DNA of 64,000 nucleotides from VRUE01 sp963762205 (lineage in GTDB: Bacteria > Actinomycetota > Thermoleophilia > Solirubrobacterales > 70-9), in NCBI GenBank assembly GCA_963762205.1, contig CAVXJZ010000002.1:124001-188000 (forward strand). Direction: 5' to 3'. Positions 1-14,741 of the stretch are shown piece by piece. Made by a program: the position numbers and the translations under genes. The notes beneath the pieces were generated by a model that searched no databases, had not been told where the DNA came from, and saw nothing but the letters and a program-made list of their open reading frames with translations. Numbering within the stretch: position 1 is the first letter of the stretch; each line of letters begins with the position of its first letter.

Positions 1-1557
<1,557 letters not shown>

Positions 1558-1559
1558 CC

Positions 1560-3393
1560 TCAGGCCGGGGCCGGCCTCTGTTTCCGCGGCGTCGCGCTTT
1601 CCTTCCGCGCTCGCTCCAGCTGCATCCGCTGGTCGTAGACGCGCAGGATGTCGCGATGCGAGAGCCAGCCGACCACGCTCTCGCCTTTCTCGTCGAGCAC
1701 GGCCAGGCCGGCGCTGTCGGATTGACCAGGGTCGCCGTCGCTTCGGCCAGCGACTCGGCGGCGTCAGCGTCGGCAGCTGCCGGGCCAGCGAGGCCGGCGT
1801 CGACCTCGCCGCCCTCCTCGCCGAGAGCCTGCTCGAGTTCATCCTCCAGCAGGACACCGACGAAGGCGCCGGACCCGTCGATGACGGGCAGCCCCGGCTC
1901 GTCGCTTGCGCGCAGCCTTGCGACCGCCTCCGCCAGCGTCGCGTCGGCCGCCATCGGTTCCGGCGTCGGCCGCATCGCCTCGGCGACGGTGATCGCTTCC
2001 ATCGGGCTGGCGGGCGGCGGCGGAGCAGGTCGATGCCGCGGCGCGCCAGCTTCAGCGTGTAGATCGAGTCGGGCGAGAGCCGGCTGGCGAGCGCGGTCGC
2101 GATCACCACGGCGAGCATCAGCGGCAGCATGATCCGGTAGTCGCCGGTCAGCTCGAAGATGATCAGGATCGCCGTCATCGGCGCCCGCGCGGCGGCGGCG
2201 AAGACCGCGCCCATGCCGATCAGGCCGTAGGCGCCCGCCGGCCCGGCGATGCCCGGGCAGCAGTGCGTGCGTCGGCGAGGCCGAAGGCGGAGCCGAGCAT
2301 CGCGCCCATGAACAGCGAGGGCGCGAAGACGCCGCCGGAGCCGCCGATCGAAAGCGTCAGGCTGGTCGCCACCACCTTCGCGGCGAGCAGCGCGAGCAGG
2401 AAGCAGCAGCGTGTACTGGCCGGCGATCGCGCTTTCGAGCACCTCGTAGCCGACCCCGTACATCTGCGGGACGGCCAGCAGCAGCAGGCCGAGCAGGATG
2501 CCGCCGGCCGCCGGCCGCCAGGCCTCCGAGAAGCGCCAGAGCGCGGTCGGCGCGGTCCTCCATCCCGTAGAGGAAGCGGATGAAGGCGACGCCGACCAGC
2601 GGCGGCGAGCAGGCCGAGCACGAGGTAGAGCGGGTAGCCGCTGACCGGCGCCGACACCGAGCCTGCGGCAGCTCGAGGAAGGCTTCGGAGCCGAAGGCGG
2701 CGCGGCCGATCACGTCGGCGGTCACCGAGGCGACGACGACGGCGCCGAAGGAGCGCGTCTCGAAGTCGCGCAGGATCACCTCGAGCGCGAAGAAGACGCC
2801 GGCGATCGGGGCGTTGAAGGTGGCCGAGATGCCGCCGGCGGCGCCGCAGGCGACGAGCAGCCGCATCCGCGCCTCCGGCGCGCGGGTGATCTGGCCGAGG
2901 GTCGAGCCGAGCGCCGAGCCGATCTGCACGATCGGCCCCTCGCGGCCGACCGAGCCGCCGGAGCCGATGCAGAGCGCCGAGGCGAGCGACTTGACCAGGG
3001 CCACGACCGGCCGGATCCGGCCGCCGCGCTGGGCGACCGCGAGCATCACCTCGGGCACGCCGTGGCCGCGCGCCTCGCGGGCGAAGCGGTCGACCAGCGG
3101 GCCGTAGAGCAGGCCGCCGACGATCGGGACCAGGGCGACGAACCAGATGCCGAGGCCGGGGACGAGCGGGTTGGGCACGCGCCCGTCGCCGCCGTAGTTG
3201 TCGTGGCCGGTGAAGAGGTAGGTGAAGCCCTCGATCAGATAGCGGAAGGCGATCGCGCCGAGGCCCGCGCCGATGCCGACCGCGAGGGCGAGAGCCAGCA
3301 GGCCGCTCGGCCCTGCCAGCCAGGCGGCAGCCCGAGCCCGGCCCCTCGTCGGCAGATGCGGCCTCGGAGCCGATCCGGGGCCGGCGCGCTCAT
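1560..3393 (-). CDS. ClC-family chloride/proton antiporter with C-terminal CBS pair (frameshifted)
   Basis: A membrane ClC protein. It has the pore motifs GSGGS and GREGP; the Glu of GREGP is the external gate and favours an H+/Cl- exchanger over a channel. A third selectivity-filter segment reads GGVFAPSLFMGAM, and FELTGDYRIMLPLM follows. The C-terminal third holds two CBS domains (around MRPTPEPMAADATL and WLSHRDILRVYD). The start ATG at 3393 overlaps the TetR stop as ATGA, so the pair is translationally coupled. Several shifts are needed for a continuous protein, including extra bases near 2249, 2256 and 2660. Substrate (chloride, fluoride or nitrate) cannot be read from sequence alone; the canonical GSG and GREGP suggest chloride. 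Confidence 0.88.
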
Positions 3394-3989
3394 CTCGCCG
3401 CGATCCCGTCGAGCAGCTCGTCGACCGCGCGCCGGATGTTGGCCCAGCGAAAGGCGCTCGGGTCGAGCGTCGCGTGCAGCATCAGCCCGTCGGCGATGGC
3501 GAGGAGCATCGAGGCGAGCGCGTTGGCCGGCACCTCGCGCAATCTCGTCCGCGCTCGACGCCCTCCTCGATCCAGGCGCGGATGTGCACCCGTCGCCGAG
3601 CGCTGGTCTCGGCGAACTGGCGGCGCAGCGGCTCCTGCCCGAGCACGGCGGCCCAGAGGTCGGCGCTCACCTGGGCGCGAGCCGGGATCGTCGGCGTGCT
3701 CGACCATCGCCCGGGAGAAGCGGCGCAGGCGCTCGATCCCCGATGTCTCCTCTTCGCCGATCCGGTCGAGCATCCGGTCGAGCGCGGCCGCGTCGTCGTC
3801 GAGCAAGGCGGCGAGCAGCTCGTCCTTGCTCTCGAAATAGCCGTAGAAGGCGCCCTTGCTGAGTCCCGCCTCGGCGCAGACGTCGTCGACGGTCATCTCC
3901 GCGAAGCGCTTTGCCGCGGCGCAGCGCCAGGCCGCGTCGAGCAGATGGCGGCGGCGTTCGTCGCGAACGTCAGGTCGTAGCTTGGGCAT
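3390..3989 (-). CDS. TetR-family transcriptional regulator (frameshifted)
   Basis: The N-terminal helix-turn-helix is clear: TVDDVCAEAGLSKGAFYGYF followed by ESKDELL. The C-terminal ligand domain is of the AcrR type and has no recognisable effector signature. Shifts occur near 3680 and 3537-3550; the one at 3537 is an extra C before GAGG as read on this strand. It is the first gene of a two-gene operon with the ClC antiporter (ATGA overlap) and is divergent from the XRE-cupin gene. A perfect 8+8 palindrome 25 bp upstream of its start is the likely autoregulatory site. A role in controlling the antiporter is inferred from coupling. Confidence 0.88.
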   Translation of the reverse strand: MPKLRPDVRDERRRHLLDAAWRCAAAKRFAEMTVDDVCAEAGLSKGAFYGYFESKDELLAALLDDDAAALDRMLDRIGEEETSGIERLRRFSRAMVEHADDPGSRPGERRPLGRRARAGAAAPPVRRDQRSATGAHPRLDRGGRRARTRLREVPANALASMLLAIADGLMLHATLDPSAFRWANIRRAVDELLDGIAAR

Positions 3990-4013
3990 GGGTGGCGGGT
4001 CGTCGAAGGTCGT

Positions 4014-4031
4014 AAACCGACTGGTCGGTTT
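4014..4031. promoter_or_regulatory. Probable TetR operator
   Basis: Perfect inverted repeat aaaccgac-tg-gtcggttt in the divergent region between the TetR and XRE-cupin genes. Its 8-bp arms and 2-bp spacer fit AcrR/QacR-type operators, and it is AT-richer than its surroundings. Confidence 0.6.
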
Positions 4032-4061
4032 TTATAGCAAAATCGCCAATGGCAGTCAGTT

Positions 4062-4077
4062 GTACGTGATAACGTAC
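4062..4077. promoter_or_regulatory. Second palindrome, possible XRE operator
   Basis: Inverted repeat gtacgt-gata-acgtac lying 7 bases upstream of the GTG at 4084. It is unrelated to the TetR-type palindrome at 4014, so it may be the site of the XRE-cupin protein repressing itself. Confidence 0.5.
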
Positions 4078-4083
4078 GACAGC

Positions 4084-4682
4084 GTGAACGCCACCGCGCT
4101 CAAGCCGGCCAAGCCAGCCGCGACGGCCCCGGGGGCGCGGATTCGCGCCCTGCGCGAGGCGATGGGTCTCTCGCTGCGCGACCTGGCCGAGCGCAGCGGC
4201 GTCAGCGCGCCGATGCTCTCGCAGGTCGAGCGCGGCGAGACCAGCCCGACCCTGGCGGTCGCCGAGAAGATCGCCGCCGGGCTGGAGCTGACGCTGTCGC
4301 AGCTGCTGCGCCTCGACGAGGGCCAGCACGTCGCCGATCAGCCGCGCCGGCGCCCGCCGCCGCTTCGAGCGCGGCGGCCACCGCTTCGAGGAGCTGACCC
4401 CGCCGCTGCCGGGCCAGCGCGCCGACGTCTCCCTGCACGCGCTGGAGCCCGGCGCCGCCACCGGCGGCCGCGCAGACCCGCCGATGCACGAGCCGGGCAG
4501 CCGCGAGACCGCCGTCGTCCTCGCCGGCGCCCTGGCGCTGGTCGTCGACGGCACCCGCCACGAGCTGCGCGAGGGCGACAGCGTCACCTTCGACGCCGAT
4601 CTGCCCCACCATTTCGAGAACGATGGCGAGGAGCCGACCAGGTTCATCGCCGTGATCGCCGCCGGCCTGAGGAGCGAGCTAG
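4084..4682 (+). CDS. XRE-family HTH regulator with C-terminal cupin domain (frameshifted)
   Basis: The N-terminal HTH_3 domain reads RIRALREAMGLSLRDLAE then SGVSAPMLSQVERGETSPTL, a canonical XRE helix-turn-helix. The C-terminal half is a cupin: METAV-type region SRETAVVLAGALALVVDG, then LREGDSVTFDADLPHHFEN. This architecture is that of SutR/PuuR-like regulators, where the cupin senses a small metabolite. One extra base lies near 4337 and another probably near the stop. The GTG at 4084 is chosen because it follows the promoter palindrome and precedes the HTH by about 20 residues. It ends just before leuC, so it may respond to branched-chain amino acid status; that link is inference. Confidence 0.85.
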
Positions 4683-4691
4683 GAGGAGCTG

Positions 4692-6086
4692 ATGCCGCAA
4701 ACGATGTTCGACAAGATCTGGGAGGCCCACGAGGTCTCCGACGGCCTGATCTACATCGACCTGCACCTGGTCCACGAGGTCACCTCGCCGCAGGCCTTCG
4801 ACGGCCTGCGGCTGGCGGGCCGCGCCGGTGCGCCGCGCCCGACAAGACGCTGGCCACGGCCGACCACAACACGCCCGACCGACGGCACCATGGCGGCGCG
4901 GCTGATCGCCGACGAGCTCTCCCGGGTCCAGGTCGAAACGCTGGAGCGCAACTGCGAGGAGTTCGGGATCCCGATCTACTCGCTGGGCTCCGACCGCCAG
5001 GGGATCGTCCACGTGATCGGCCCGGAGCTGGGCGTCACCCAGCCGGGGATGACGATCGTCTGCGGCGACAGCCACACCTCCACCCACGGCGCCTTCGGCT
5101 CGCTCGCCTTCGGCATCGGCACCTCCGAGGTCGAGCACGTGCTGGCGACCCAGTGCCTGGTCCAGAAGCGGCCGAAGACGATGCGGATCTCCTACTCCGG
5201 CGAGCTCGGCTCGGGCGTCACCCCCAAGGACCTGATCCTGGCGACGATCGGCCGCCTCGGCACCGGCGGCATGACCGGCTACGCGGTCGAGTACGCCGGC
5301 CCCGCGATCGAGGCGCTGTCGATGCCGGGCCGGATGACGATCTGCAACATGACGATCGAGGGCGGCGGCCGGGCCGGGATGATCGCCCCCGACGAGACGA
5401 CCTTCGAGTGGGTGCGCGGCCGCCCCGGCGCCCCCGCGGACTTCGACGCCGCCGTCGAGCGCTGGCGCCGAGCTGCCCACGCGACGCCGGCGCCAGCTTC
5501 GACACCGAGGTCGAGGTCGACGCCGGCGCGATCTCGCCGATGGTCACCTGGGGCACCAACCCGGGCATGGTCGTGCGAGGTCACCGACACGCGTCCCCGA
5601 CCCGGCCGCGATGGACTCCCCGGCCGACCGCGAGTCGGCCGAACGGGCGCTCGCCTACATGGGCCTGGAGGCCGGGCACGCCGATGACCGAGGTCGCCCC
5701 GGAACGCGTCTTCATCGGCTCCTGCACCAACTCGCGGATCGAGGACCTGCGCGAGGCCGCCGCGGTCGTCGACGGCCGCAGGGTCGCCGGCTCGGTGCGG
5801 GCGATGGTCGTCCCCGGCTCCCAGCAGGTGAAGGCGGCCGCCGAAGCGGAGGGGCTGGACGAGGTCTTCCGCGGCGCCGGCTTCGAATGGCGCGAGGCGG
5901 GCTGCTCGATGTGCCTGGGGATGAACCCGGACACGCTCGTCCGAGGGCGAGCGCTGCGCCTCGACCTCGAACCGCAATTTCGAGGGCCGCCAGGGCAAGG
6001 GCGGGCGCACCCACCTGGTCAGCCCGAAGATGGCCGCCGCGGCCGCCATCGAGGGACACTTCGTCGACATCAGGGACTGGAGCTGA
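4692..6086 (+). CDS. leuC: 3-isopropylmalate dehydratase large subunit (frameshifted)
   Basis: Aconitase-family subunit that, with LeuD, isomerises 2-isopropylmalate to 3-isopropylmalate and can also process citramalate. Start ATG has a strong Shine-Dalgarno (aggagg) in front. Core motifs are intact: CGDSHTSTHGAFG, the first cluster cysteine in GSCTNSRIEDL, and the other two in GCSMCLGMNPDT, together the three ligands of the 4Fe-4S cluster. Shifts are clustered near 4830-4880, 5470, 5576, 5592, 5676 and 5942; at 5576 and 5942 the extra base is a C before GAGG. It lies two bases upstream of leuD and is surely cotranscribed with it. Confidence 0.93.
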
Positions 6087-6088
6087 GC

Positions 6089-6657
6089 ATGCGACCGATT
6101 GACGTAATCGAGGGCAAGGTGTCGGTCCTCGACCGCGCACGACGTGGACACCGACCAGATCATCCCCAAGCAGTTCCTCAAGCGGGTCGAGCGGACCGGC
6201 TTCGGCGAGTTCCTCTTCTACGACTGGATCCGCGACGGCGAGATCGAGCTGGAGCCGAACCCGATCCTCGTCACCGGGCCGCAACTTCGGCTGCGGCTCC
6301 TCCCGCGAGCACGCCCCCTGGGCGCTGGAGGACTTCGGCTTCGAGGCGATCGTCGCCCCGTCGTTCGCCGACATCTTCTACTCCAACTGCACCAAGATCG
6401 GGCTGCTGCCGGCGATCCTCGACGAGGAGCACTGCCGCGCCGTCGCCGAGGCCGGCGAGGCCCGGATCGACGTCGACGACGAGACCGTCACCTGCGCCGA
6501 CGGGGTCTTCGAGTTCGAGGTCGAGCCCGACGTCAAGCACCGGCTGCTGAACGGCCTCGACGACATCGGCGATCACGCTCGAGAACGGGGCCGCGATCGA
6601 CGCGCTTCGAGTCGCGGCGGCGGCGCCGCGAGCGGGCCGGTGACGACGGCGCTGTGA
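6089..6657 (+). CDS. leuD: 3-isopropylmalate dehydratase small subunit (frameshifted)
   Basis: Swivelling small subunit of isopropylmalate isomerase. It shows DVDTDQIIPKQFL at the N-terminus, the active-site loop GRNFGCGSSREHAPWAL, and FYSNCTKIGLLP. Extra bases near 6143, 6283, 6570 and 6605 break the frame. The stop is assigned to the TGA at 6655, which overlaps the GTG start of the methyltransferase as GTGA; the last 20 residues are uncertain because of the shifts. Partner of the adjacent leuC product. Confidence 0.9.
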
Positions 6658-7434
6658 TCGAGCACCGGCGCACCCGCGACTGGGACGCCGGAGACCTACC
6701 AGCGGGTCTCCGTCCCCCACGAGGAGTGGGCGCGGGCGGTGCTCGAGCGGCTGCGCTGGCCGGGGACGAGACGCGTGCTCGACGCCGGCTGCGGCACGCG
6801 GCCGGGTGACGCGGATGCTGCTCGAGCGCCTGCCGCGAGGGCAGGGTGGTCGCCGTCGACGGCTCGCGCGGCGATGGTCGAGAAGGTGCGCGAGCGTGCT
6901 GCGCTCGCGGCGACGAGGCGCTCGTCGCCGACCTGACCGAGCTGGAGCTCGAGAGCCGGTCGACGTGGTCTTCTCCAGCGCCGTCTTCCACTGGATCCTC
7001 GACCACGACGCGCTCTTCGCGCAGCCTGCGCGCGGCGCTGCGGCCGGGCGGCCGCCTGGCGGCCCAGTGCGGCGGCGAGGGCAACATCGCCGACTTCCGC
7101 GGCATCGGTCGCGGCGGTCGCCGCCAGCCGAGCCCTACGCGCCGCACCTCGGCGCGGCTTCGAGGAGCCGTGGAACTACGCCGGCGCCGAGGAGACCGAG
7201 GCGCGCCTGCGCGCGGCCGGCTTCGACGCAGGTCGCGCTGCTGGCTGCAGCCGTGGGAGGTCGTGCCGCCGGAGCCCGCCGAGTTCCTGCGCGACCGTCT
7301 GCTCTCGGGCCCACATCGACCGCCTCCCGGAGGAGCTCGCGAGCCGCTTCGTCGCCGACGGTCCTCGCGCCGAGCCGGCGAGCCGCTGCGCGCTCGACTA
7401 CGTGCGCCTCAACATCGAGGCCGTCGCCGCCTGA
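6654..7434 (+). CDS. Class I SAM-dependent methyltransferase, trans-aconitate methyltransferase-like (frameshifted)
   Basis: After removing about eight single-base insertions the protein has motif I VLDAGCGTGRVT, the acidic residue of motif II in VVAVDGS, the motif FSSAVFHWILDHD and the post-motif RSLRAALRPGGRLAAQCGGEGN. This resembles Tam, which methyl-esterifies trans-aconitate and, in fungi, isopropylmalate. It is wedged between leuD and leuB with a GTGA overlap to leuD, so a role in detoxifying or modifying a dicarboxylate of the leucine pathway is attractive but unproven. Extra bases include a G near 6690, a C at 6836 before GAGG, and a C near 6863. Confidence 0.78.
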
Positions 7435-7439
7435 CCCCG

Positions 7440-7480
7440 CGCTGTTCCTTTGCCGTGATTAGCAGGGCAAAGGAACAGCG
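7440..7480. repeat. Perfect 15-bp inverted repeat between methyltransferase and leuB
   Basis: Arms cgctgttcctttgcc (7440-7454) and ggcaaaggaacagcg (7466-7480), loop of 11 bases. It begins 6 bases after the methyltransferase stop. It could be a transcription terminator, but no T-run follows on either side. Confidence 0.7.
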
Positions 7481-7502
7481 GAGCGCGTAGAGTGGCCGAC
7501 CC

Positions 7503-8615
7503 GTGAGCACGCCCCCCGCATAGTCGTCCTGCCCGGCGACGGCATCGGCCCGGAGATCGTCGCCGCGGCGCCGACGGCTGCTCGAGCGCCTCGGCGAGTT
7601 CGAGTTCGACGAGCGGCTGATGGGCGGCTGCTCGATCGACGCCCACGGCGACCGCCCTCACCGACGAGGTGCTGGAGGCCTGCCAGGCGCCGACGCGGTC
7701 CTGCTCGGCGCCGTCGGCGGCCCCAAATGGGACACCACCGACCCCGACGCGCCCCGCCCCGAGCAGGGCCTGCTCGGCCTGCGCAAGGGGATGGGCCTCT
7801 ACGCCAACCTGCGCCCGGTGCGGCCCAGCCCGGCCCTGGTCGGGGCCAGCCCGCTGCGCGAGGAGCGGATCGCCGGCACCGACCTGCTCGTCGTCCGCGA
7901 GCTGACCGGCGGCATCTACTTCGGCGACCAGCGGCCGCGACGGCGACTCCGCCCACGACACCTGCGAGTACGACGCCGGCGAAATCGAGCGCATCGCCCG
8001 CACCGCCTTCGAGGCCGCCCGCCGCCGCGCCGAGAGCTCCGGCCGCCGCCCGCGCGTCACCTCGGTCGACAAGGCCAACGTGCTGGAGACCTCGCGGCTC
8101 TGGCGCGAGGTGGTCGACGGAAGTCGCCCCCGACTACGCCGACGTCGCCCTCGACCACCTGCTGGTCGACAACGCGGCGATGCAGCTGGTCTCGCGCCCG
8201 GCCGACTTCGACGTGATCGTCGACCGAGAACCTCTTCGGCGACATCCTCAGCGACGAGTCGGCGATGCTGACCGGCTCGCTGGGGATGCTGCCCTCCGCC
8301 AGCCTCGGCGCCGACGGCGCCCCGGGCCTCTTCGAGCCGGTCCACGGCTCCGCCCCCGACATCGCCGGCAAGGGCATCGCCAACCCGCTCGCGACCTTCC
8401 TCTCGGTGGCGATGATGCTGCGCCACGGGCTCGAGCGTCCCGATGACGCGGCCCGGATCGAGGCCGCGGTCGACGCCGTCCTCGAGCGCGGCCTGCGCAC
8501 GCCGGACCTGGCGGCGGGAACGCTGGCAAAGCCTCCGATGCCAGACGTCCCCGCCGAGGTCGAGGTCGGGACCGCCGAGATGACCGACGCGGTCCTCGAC
8601 GCGCTCAGCGCTTAG
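7503..8615 (+). CDS. leuB: 3-isopropylmalate dehydrogenase (frameshifted)
   Basis: NAD-dependent oxidative decarboxylase giving 2-oxoisocaproate; in organisms with CimA it also makes 2-oxobutyrate. It begins IVVLPGDGIGPEIV, carries LLGAVGGPKWD, GLYANLRPV, the substrate Lys in VDKANVLETSRLWREVV, and the metal-binding FGDILSDE. The GTG start at 7503 follows a possible -10 box (tagagt, 7489-7494) 8 bases upstream. Extra bases fall in the first two thirds (about 7567, 7651, 7689, 7933, 8121, 8226); the last 390 bases are clean. It ends one base before the convergent repeat-protein gene. Confidence 0.93.
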
Positions 8616-9432
8616 CTACGGAGCGGTCACCGCCCACTGGCCGTAGGCCGAGAAGGCTTCTTCGGCATCTTCGGCGGTGGCCTCGTAGCCGAAGCCGAGG
8701 CGGTTGATGCCGGTCGCCGGCACCGTCAGCGTTTTCAGGTTGGTGGCGCTGGTGACGTAGAGGCAGAGATTGCCTGCCGCCGCCCCTGGCGCCTGGCCGC
8801 TGCCGAGGCCCGGGCAGGCCGGGGTCACCGCGGTCGCCGGGTCGATCACGTTCGCCGCCGGGGTGTTCGTCAGCGGGAACTGGAAGGACTGGCCGCCGAT
8901 CGCCACCGAGAGTTCTTCGCCGGCGCCGCCGACCGCGAATGAGCCGCGCAGGGTCTGGCCGCTCTTCAGCGTCGCCGAGCAGATCGGACCGAAATCGCTG
9001 CTCAGCTTGGCCGGCGTGACCGAGCCGTTGGCGATGATCGGCGTCGTCACCGCGTCGTCGCCGAGCTTCTGCGTGGTCACCGCCTTGCTGTTCAGTTTGT
9101 TCGTGGTGACGACGTTGTTCTTGATCGAGCGGGCGATCACGGCGCCGTTGGCGATCTTCGCGGTGTTGACGCCGCCGTTGACGATGTTGCCGGGCAGGAC
9201 CGCGTTCGCGCCGAGCTTGCCGGCGACGACCGACTTCGGCGCCAGCTTGCCGCTCCGCACCGCCGCCTTGCGCAGTTTCGCGGTGTTGACCGCGCCACGC
9301 TTGATCTGCTTGGCGCCGACGCTGTTCTTCGGCAGGCCGGCGGCCACCGCGGCGCCGCCGAGGGCGACGAACAAGCGCCATCGTCGCGATCACGTTCGAG
9401 TAGCTGAGCTTCGGGAGAAATCTGGAATTCAT
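8616..9432 (-). CDS. Secreted protein with short Lys-Leu/Ala-Val repeats (Thermoleophilia-type)
   Basis: The start at 9432 has aggagg about ten bases upstream and gives LSYSNVIATMALFVALGG, a signal segment common in Thermoleophilia. From about residue 37 to 150 the chain is a run of roughly 8-residue units alternating AVxTxKL and GxxAV forms (for example SVGAKQIKRGAVNTAKLRK, NVVTTNKLNSKAVTTQKL), suggesting a beta-helical or trimeric-fibre stalk. The last 110 residues form a globular domain with several Cys (SATLKSG, ACPGLGSG, NLCLYV). One extra base at about 9376 splits the signal peptide from the rest. Function is not known; a surface-exposed structural role is inferred. It converges with leuB with no gap. 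Confidence 0.8.
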
Positions 9433-9522
9433 CGGGTTCTGCGCCTCCTCTGTTGCATTTCGCATTCATTCGCGGCTTCGGGGGTGAAGCCCTGCGTTTG
9501 ATCGGGCATACTTCCCTGCAAC

Positions 9523-10466
9523 ATGGACCAGGCGGATTTGATTTGGAAGAACGGCGAGTTCGTGCCCTGGGAGGAGGCCAAGGTCCACGTGCTCAGCCAC
9601 GGCCTGCACTACGGAACCGGCGTCTTCGAGGGAATCCGCTGCTATGAGACCGAGCGCGGCCCGGCGATCTTCCGCCACCGCGAGCACCTCGAGCGGCTCG
9701 AGAAGTCGGCCGAGCTCTACTACTTCGAGCTGCCCTACACGCGCCGAGGAGCTGCGCCTGGCCACGCACGAGCTGATGCGCCGCAACGGCCTGCGCTCCT
9801 GCTACATCCGCCCGCTCGCCTTCCGCGGCTACGGCGAGATGGGCCTCTACGCGAAGATCGCCCCGATCGACGTGATCATCGCCGCCTGGCCCTGGGGCGC
9901 CTACCTCGGCGAGGAGGGCAAGCAGCAACGGCATCCGCACCAAGGTCTCCTCCTGGCGGACGATCTCCGGCGACAGCCTGATCCCGCACGCCAAGGCCTC
10001 CGGCCAGTACCTCAACTCGATCCTCGCCAAGACCGAGTCGGCCAACGCCGGCTACGACGAGGCGATCCTGCTCGACGAGCACGGCTGCGTCTCCGAGGGC
10101 TCGGGCGAGAACGTCTTCGTCGTCCGCGACGGCGTCCTGGTCACGCCCCGGCGCACACCGTCGGCGATCCTCGACGGGATCACCCGCAACGTCGGTGGTC
10201 CAGATCGCCCGCGACCTCGGCTACAAGGTGGAGGAGCGCGACATCGCCCGCGCCGAGCTCTACCTGGCCGACGAGGTCTTCCTGACCGGCACCGCCGCCG
10301 AGCTGGTGCCGGTGCGCGAGGTCGACGACCACCCGCTCGGCGAGCCGGGCGAGATCACCCGCGTGATCCAGGCCAAGTTCGAGGACGCGCTGCACGGGCG
10401 CGCCGAGGAGTACCTGGAGTGGCTCGACTTCGTCGAGGTGCCGGCCGGGGTGGACGCGCCGAGTAA
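9523..10466 (+). CDS. ilvE: Branched-chain amino acid aminotransferase, class IV (frameshifted)
   Basis: PLP enzyme for the last step of leucine, isoleucine and valine synthesis. It has LSHGLHYGTGVFEGIRCY, RHREHLERL, the Lys-bearing KASGQYLNSILAKTE, and VSEGSGENVFVV, then FLTGTAAELVPV. Extra bases sit near 9745 (C before GAGG), 9928, 10147 and 10195. The stop is placed at the TAA at 10464; if the final frame is read instead it would run on toward cimA, so the end is uncertain. It is followed by cimA on the same strand. Confidence 0.9.
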
Positions 10467-10603
10467 GGTCGAGCTCCTGATGCACGTCTCTGATCGAGTC
10501 AATCGGGCGAATTACCGCAGCCGCCTAGCGGCTGGCGCGGCGCTGCCGTGCGCTCGGGCCCCCGTGGCCTCACCCCCGATCTTCTCGACTCGAAAGGCAT
10601 CAG

Positions 10604-12188
<1,585 letters not shown>

Positions 12189-12205
<17 letters not shown>

Positions 12206-13342
12206 CAACGATCCACCGGCGGAGTCCCGCTGGCGCGGCCGGAGATCGGGCCGCGCGAGGAGGAGCTGGTGCTCGAGGTGCTGCGCTCGGGCCGGCTCTC
12301 GCTGGGGCCGATGGGCGAGCGCTTCGAGCGCGAGTTCGCCGCCTGGCTCGGGGTCGAGGACGCGGTCGCGGTCTCCAGCGGCACCGCCGCCCTGCACCTC
12401 GGCGTGCGGGCGCTCGGCTGGGGCGCCGGGCGACGAGGTGCTGACCAGCCCCTTCAGCTTCGTCGCCTCGGCCAACTGCCTGCTCTACGAGGGGGCGCGG
12501 CCGGTCTTCTGCGACGTCGACCCGGTCACCCTCAACCTCGACCCGGCAGGCCGCCGCGGCGGCGCTCGGCGAGCGCACCGCCGGCATCCTGCCGATCCAC
12601 ATCTTCGGCTACCCGGCGGCGATGCCCGAGCTCGAGGCGCTCGCCGCGCAGGCACGGCCTCGGCATCCTCGAGGACGCCTGCGAGGCGCTCGGGGCGGTC
12701 GATTCGCGAGGGCCGCAGGGTCGGAACCCGCGGCAACCTCGCCACCTTCGCCTTCTACGCCAACAAGCAGATGACGACGGGGGAGGGGGGGATGATCGTG
12801 CCCTCCGGGCCGCGAGGCGGCCGCGCGCCTGCGCAGCGAGCGCAACCAGGGCCGGGCCGCCGACATGGGCTGGCTCGACCACGAGCGGCCTCGGCTTCAA
12901 CTACCGGCTCTCCGACCTCGCCGCCGCGCTCGGCGTCGCGCAGGTCGAGAAGCTCGACGCGCTGCTGGCGCGCCGCGCCGCGGTCGCCGCGCTCTACGCG
13001 CGAGCGCCTGGCCGAGGTCGAGGGCGTGCGAGGTGCCGCTCGCCGGCCGCGGTCGCGAGCGGCGCAGCTGGTTCGTCTACGTCGTCCGCCTCGCCGACGG
13101 GGTCGATCGCGACGCGACGATCGCCGGCCTCGGCCGAGCGCGGCATCGCCAGCAAGGCCTACCTGCCCTGCATCCACCTCTTCCCGCACCTGCGCGAGCT
13201 CGGCTACCGCGAGGGCCAGTTCCCGGTCGCCGAAGCCGCCGCCGCGCACTCGCTGGCGCTGCCCTTCTTCCCGGCGATGAGCGAGGCCGCAGGTGGAGCG
13301 CGTCTGCGAGGAGCTGGCGACGGCACTACGATCGCGCCGCTG

Positions 13343-13343
<1 letters not shown>
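12189..13343 (+). CDS. DegT/DnrJ/EryC1-family PLP aminotransferase (frameshifted)
   Basis: Sugar-aminotransferase fold. Visible motifs are VPLARPEIGPREEELVLEVL, VSSGTAALHLGVRALG, the loop DEVLTSPFSFVASANCLLYE, HIFGYPAAMPEL, ILEDACEALGA, and the PLP lysine in FYANKQMTTGEGGM. The C-terminus has GFNYRLSDLAAALGVAQ. These are typical of enzymes making amino sugars for glycans. About ten shifts occur, including an extra C at 12813 before GAGG. The TGA stop at 13341 overlaps the argH ATG by one base (TGATG). The start is ambiguous between 12189 and 12198, both inside the cimA end. No glycan genes are adjacent, so the substrate is unknown. Confidence 0.85.

Positions 13344-14737
<1,394 letters not shown>

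Positions 14738-14741
<4 letters not shown>

Noticed and set aside
10467..10603. Leader-peptide attenuator before cimA
   Set aside because: A small hairpin is present (cagccgc-cta-gcggctg) but no codon-rich short peptide with its own stop is clear, and the region may contain sequencing errors.
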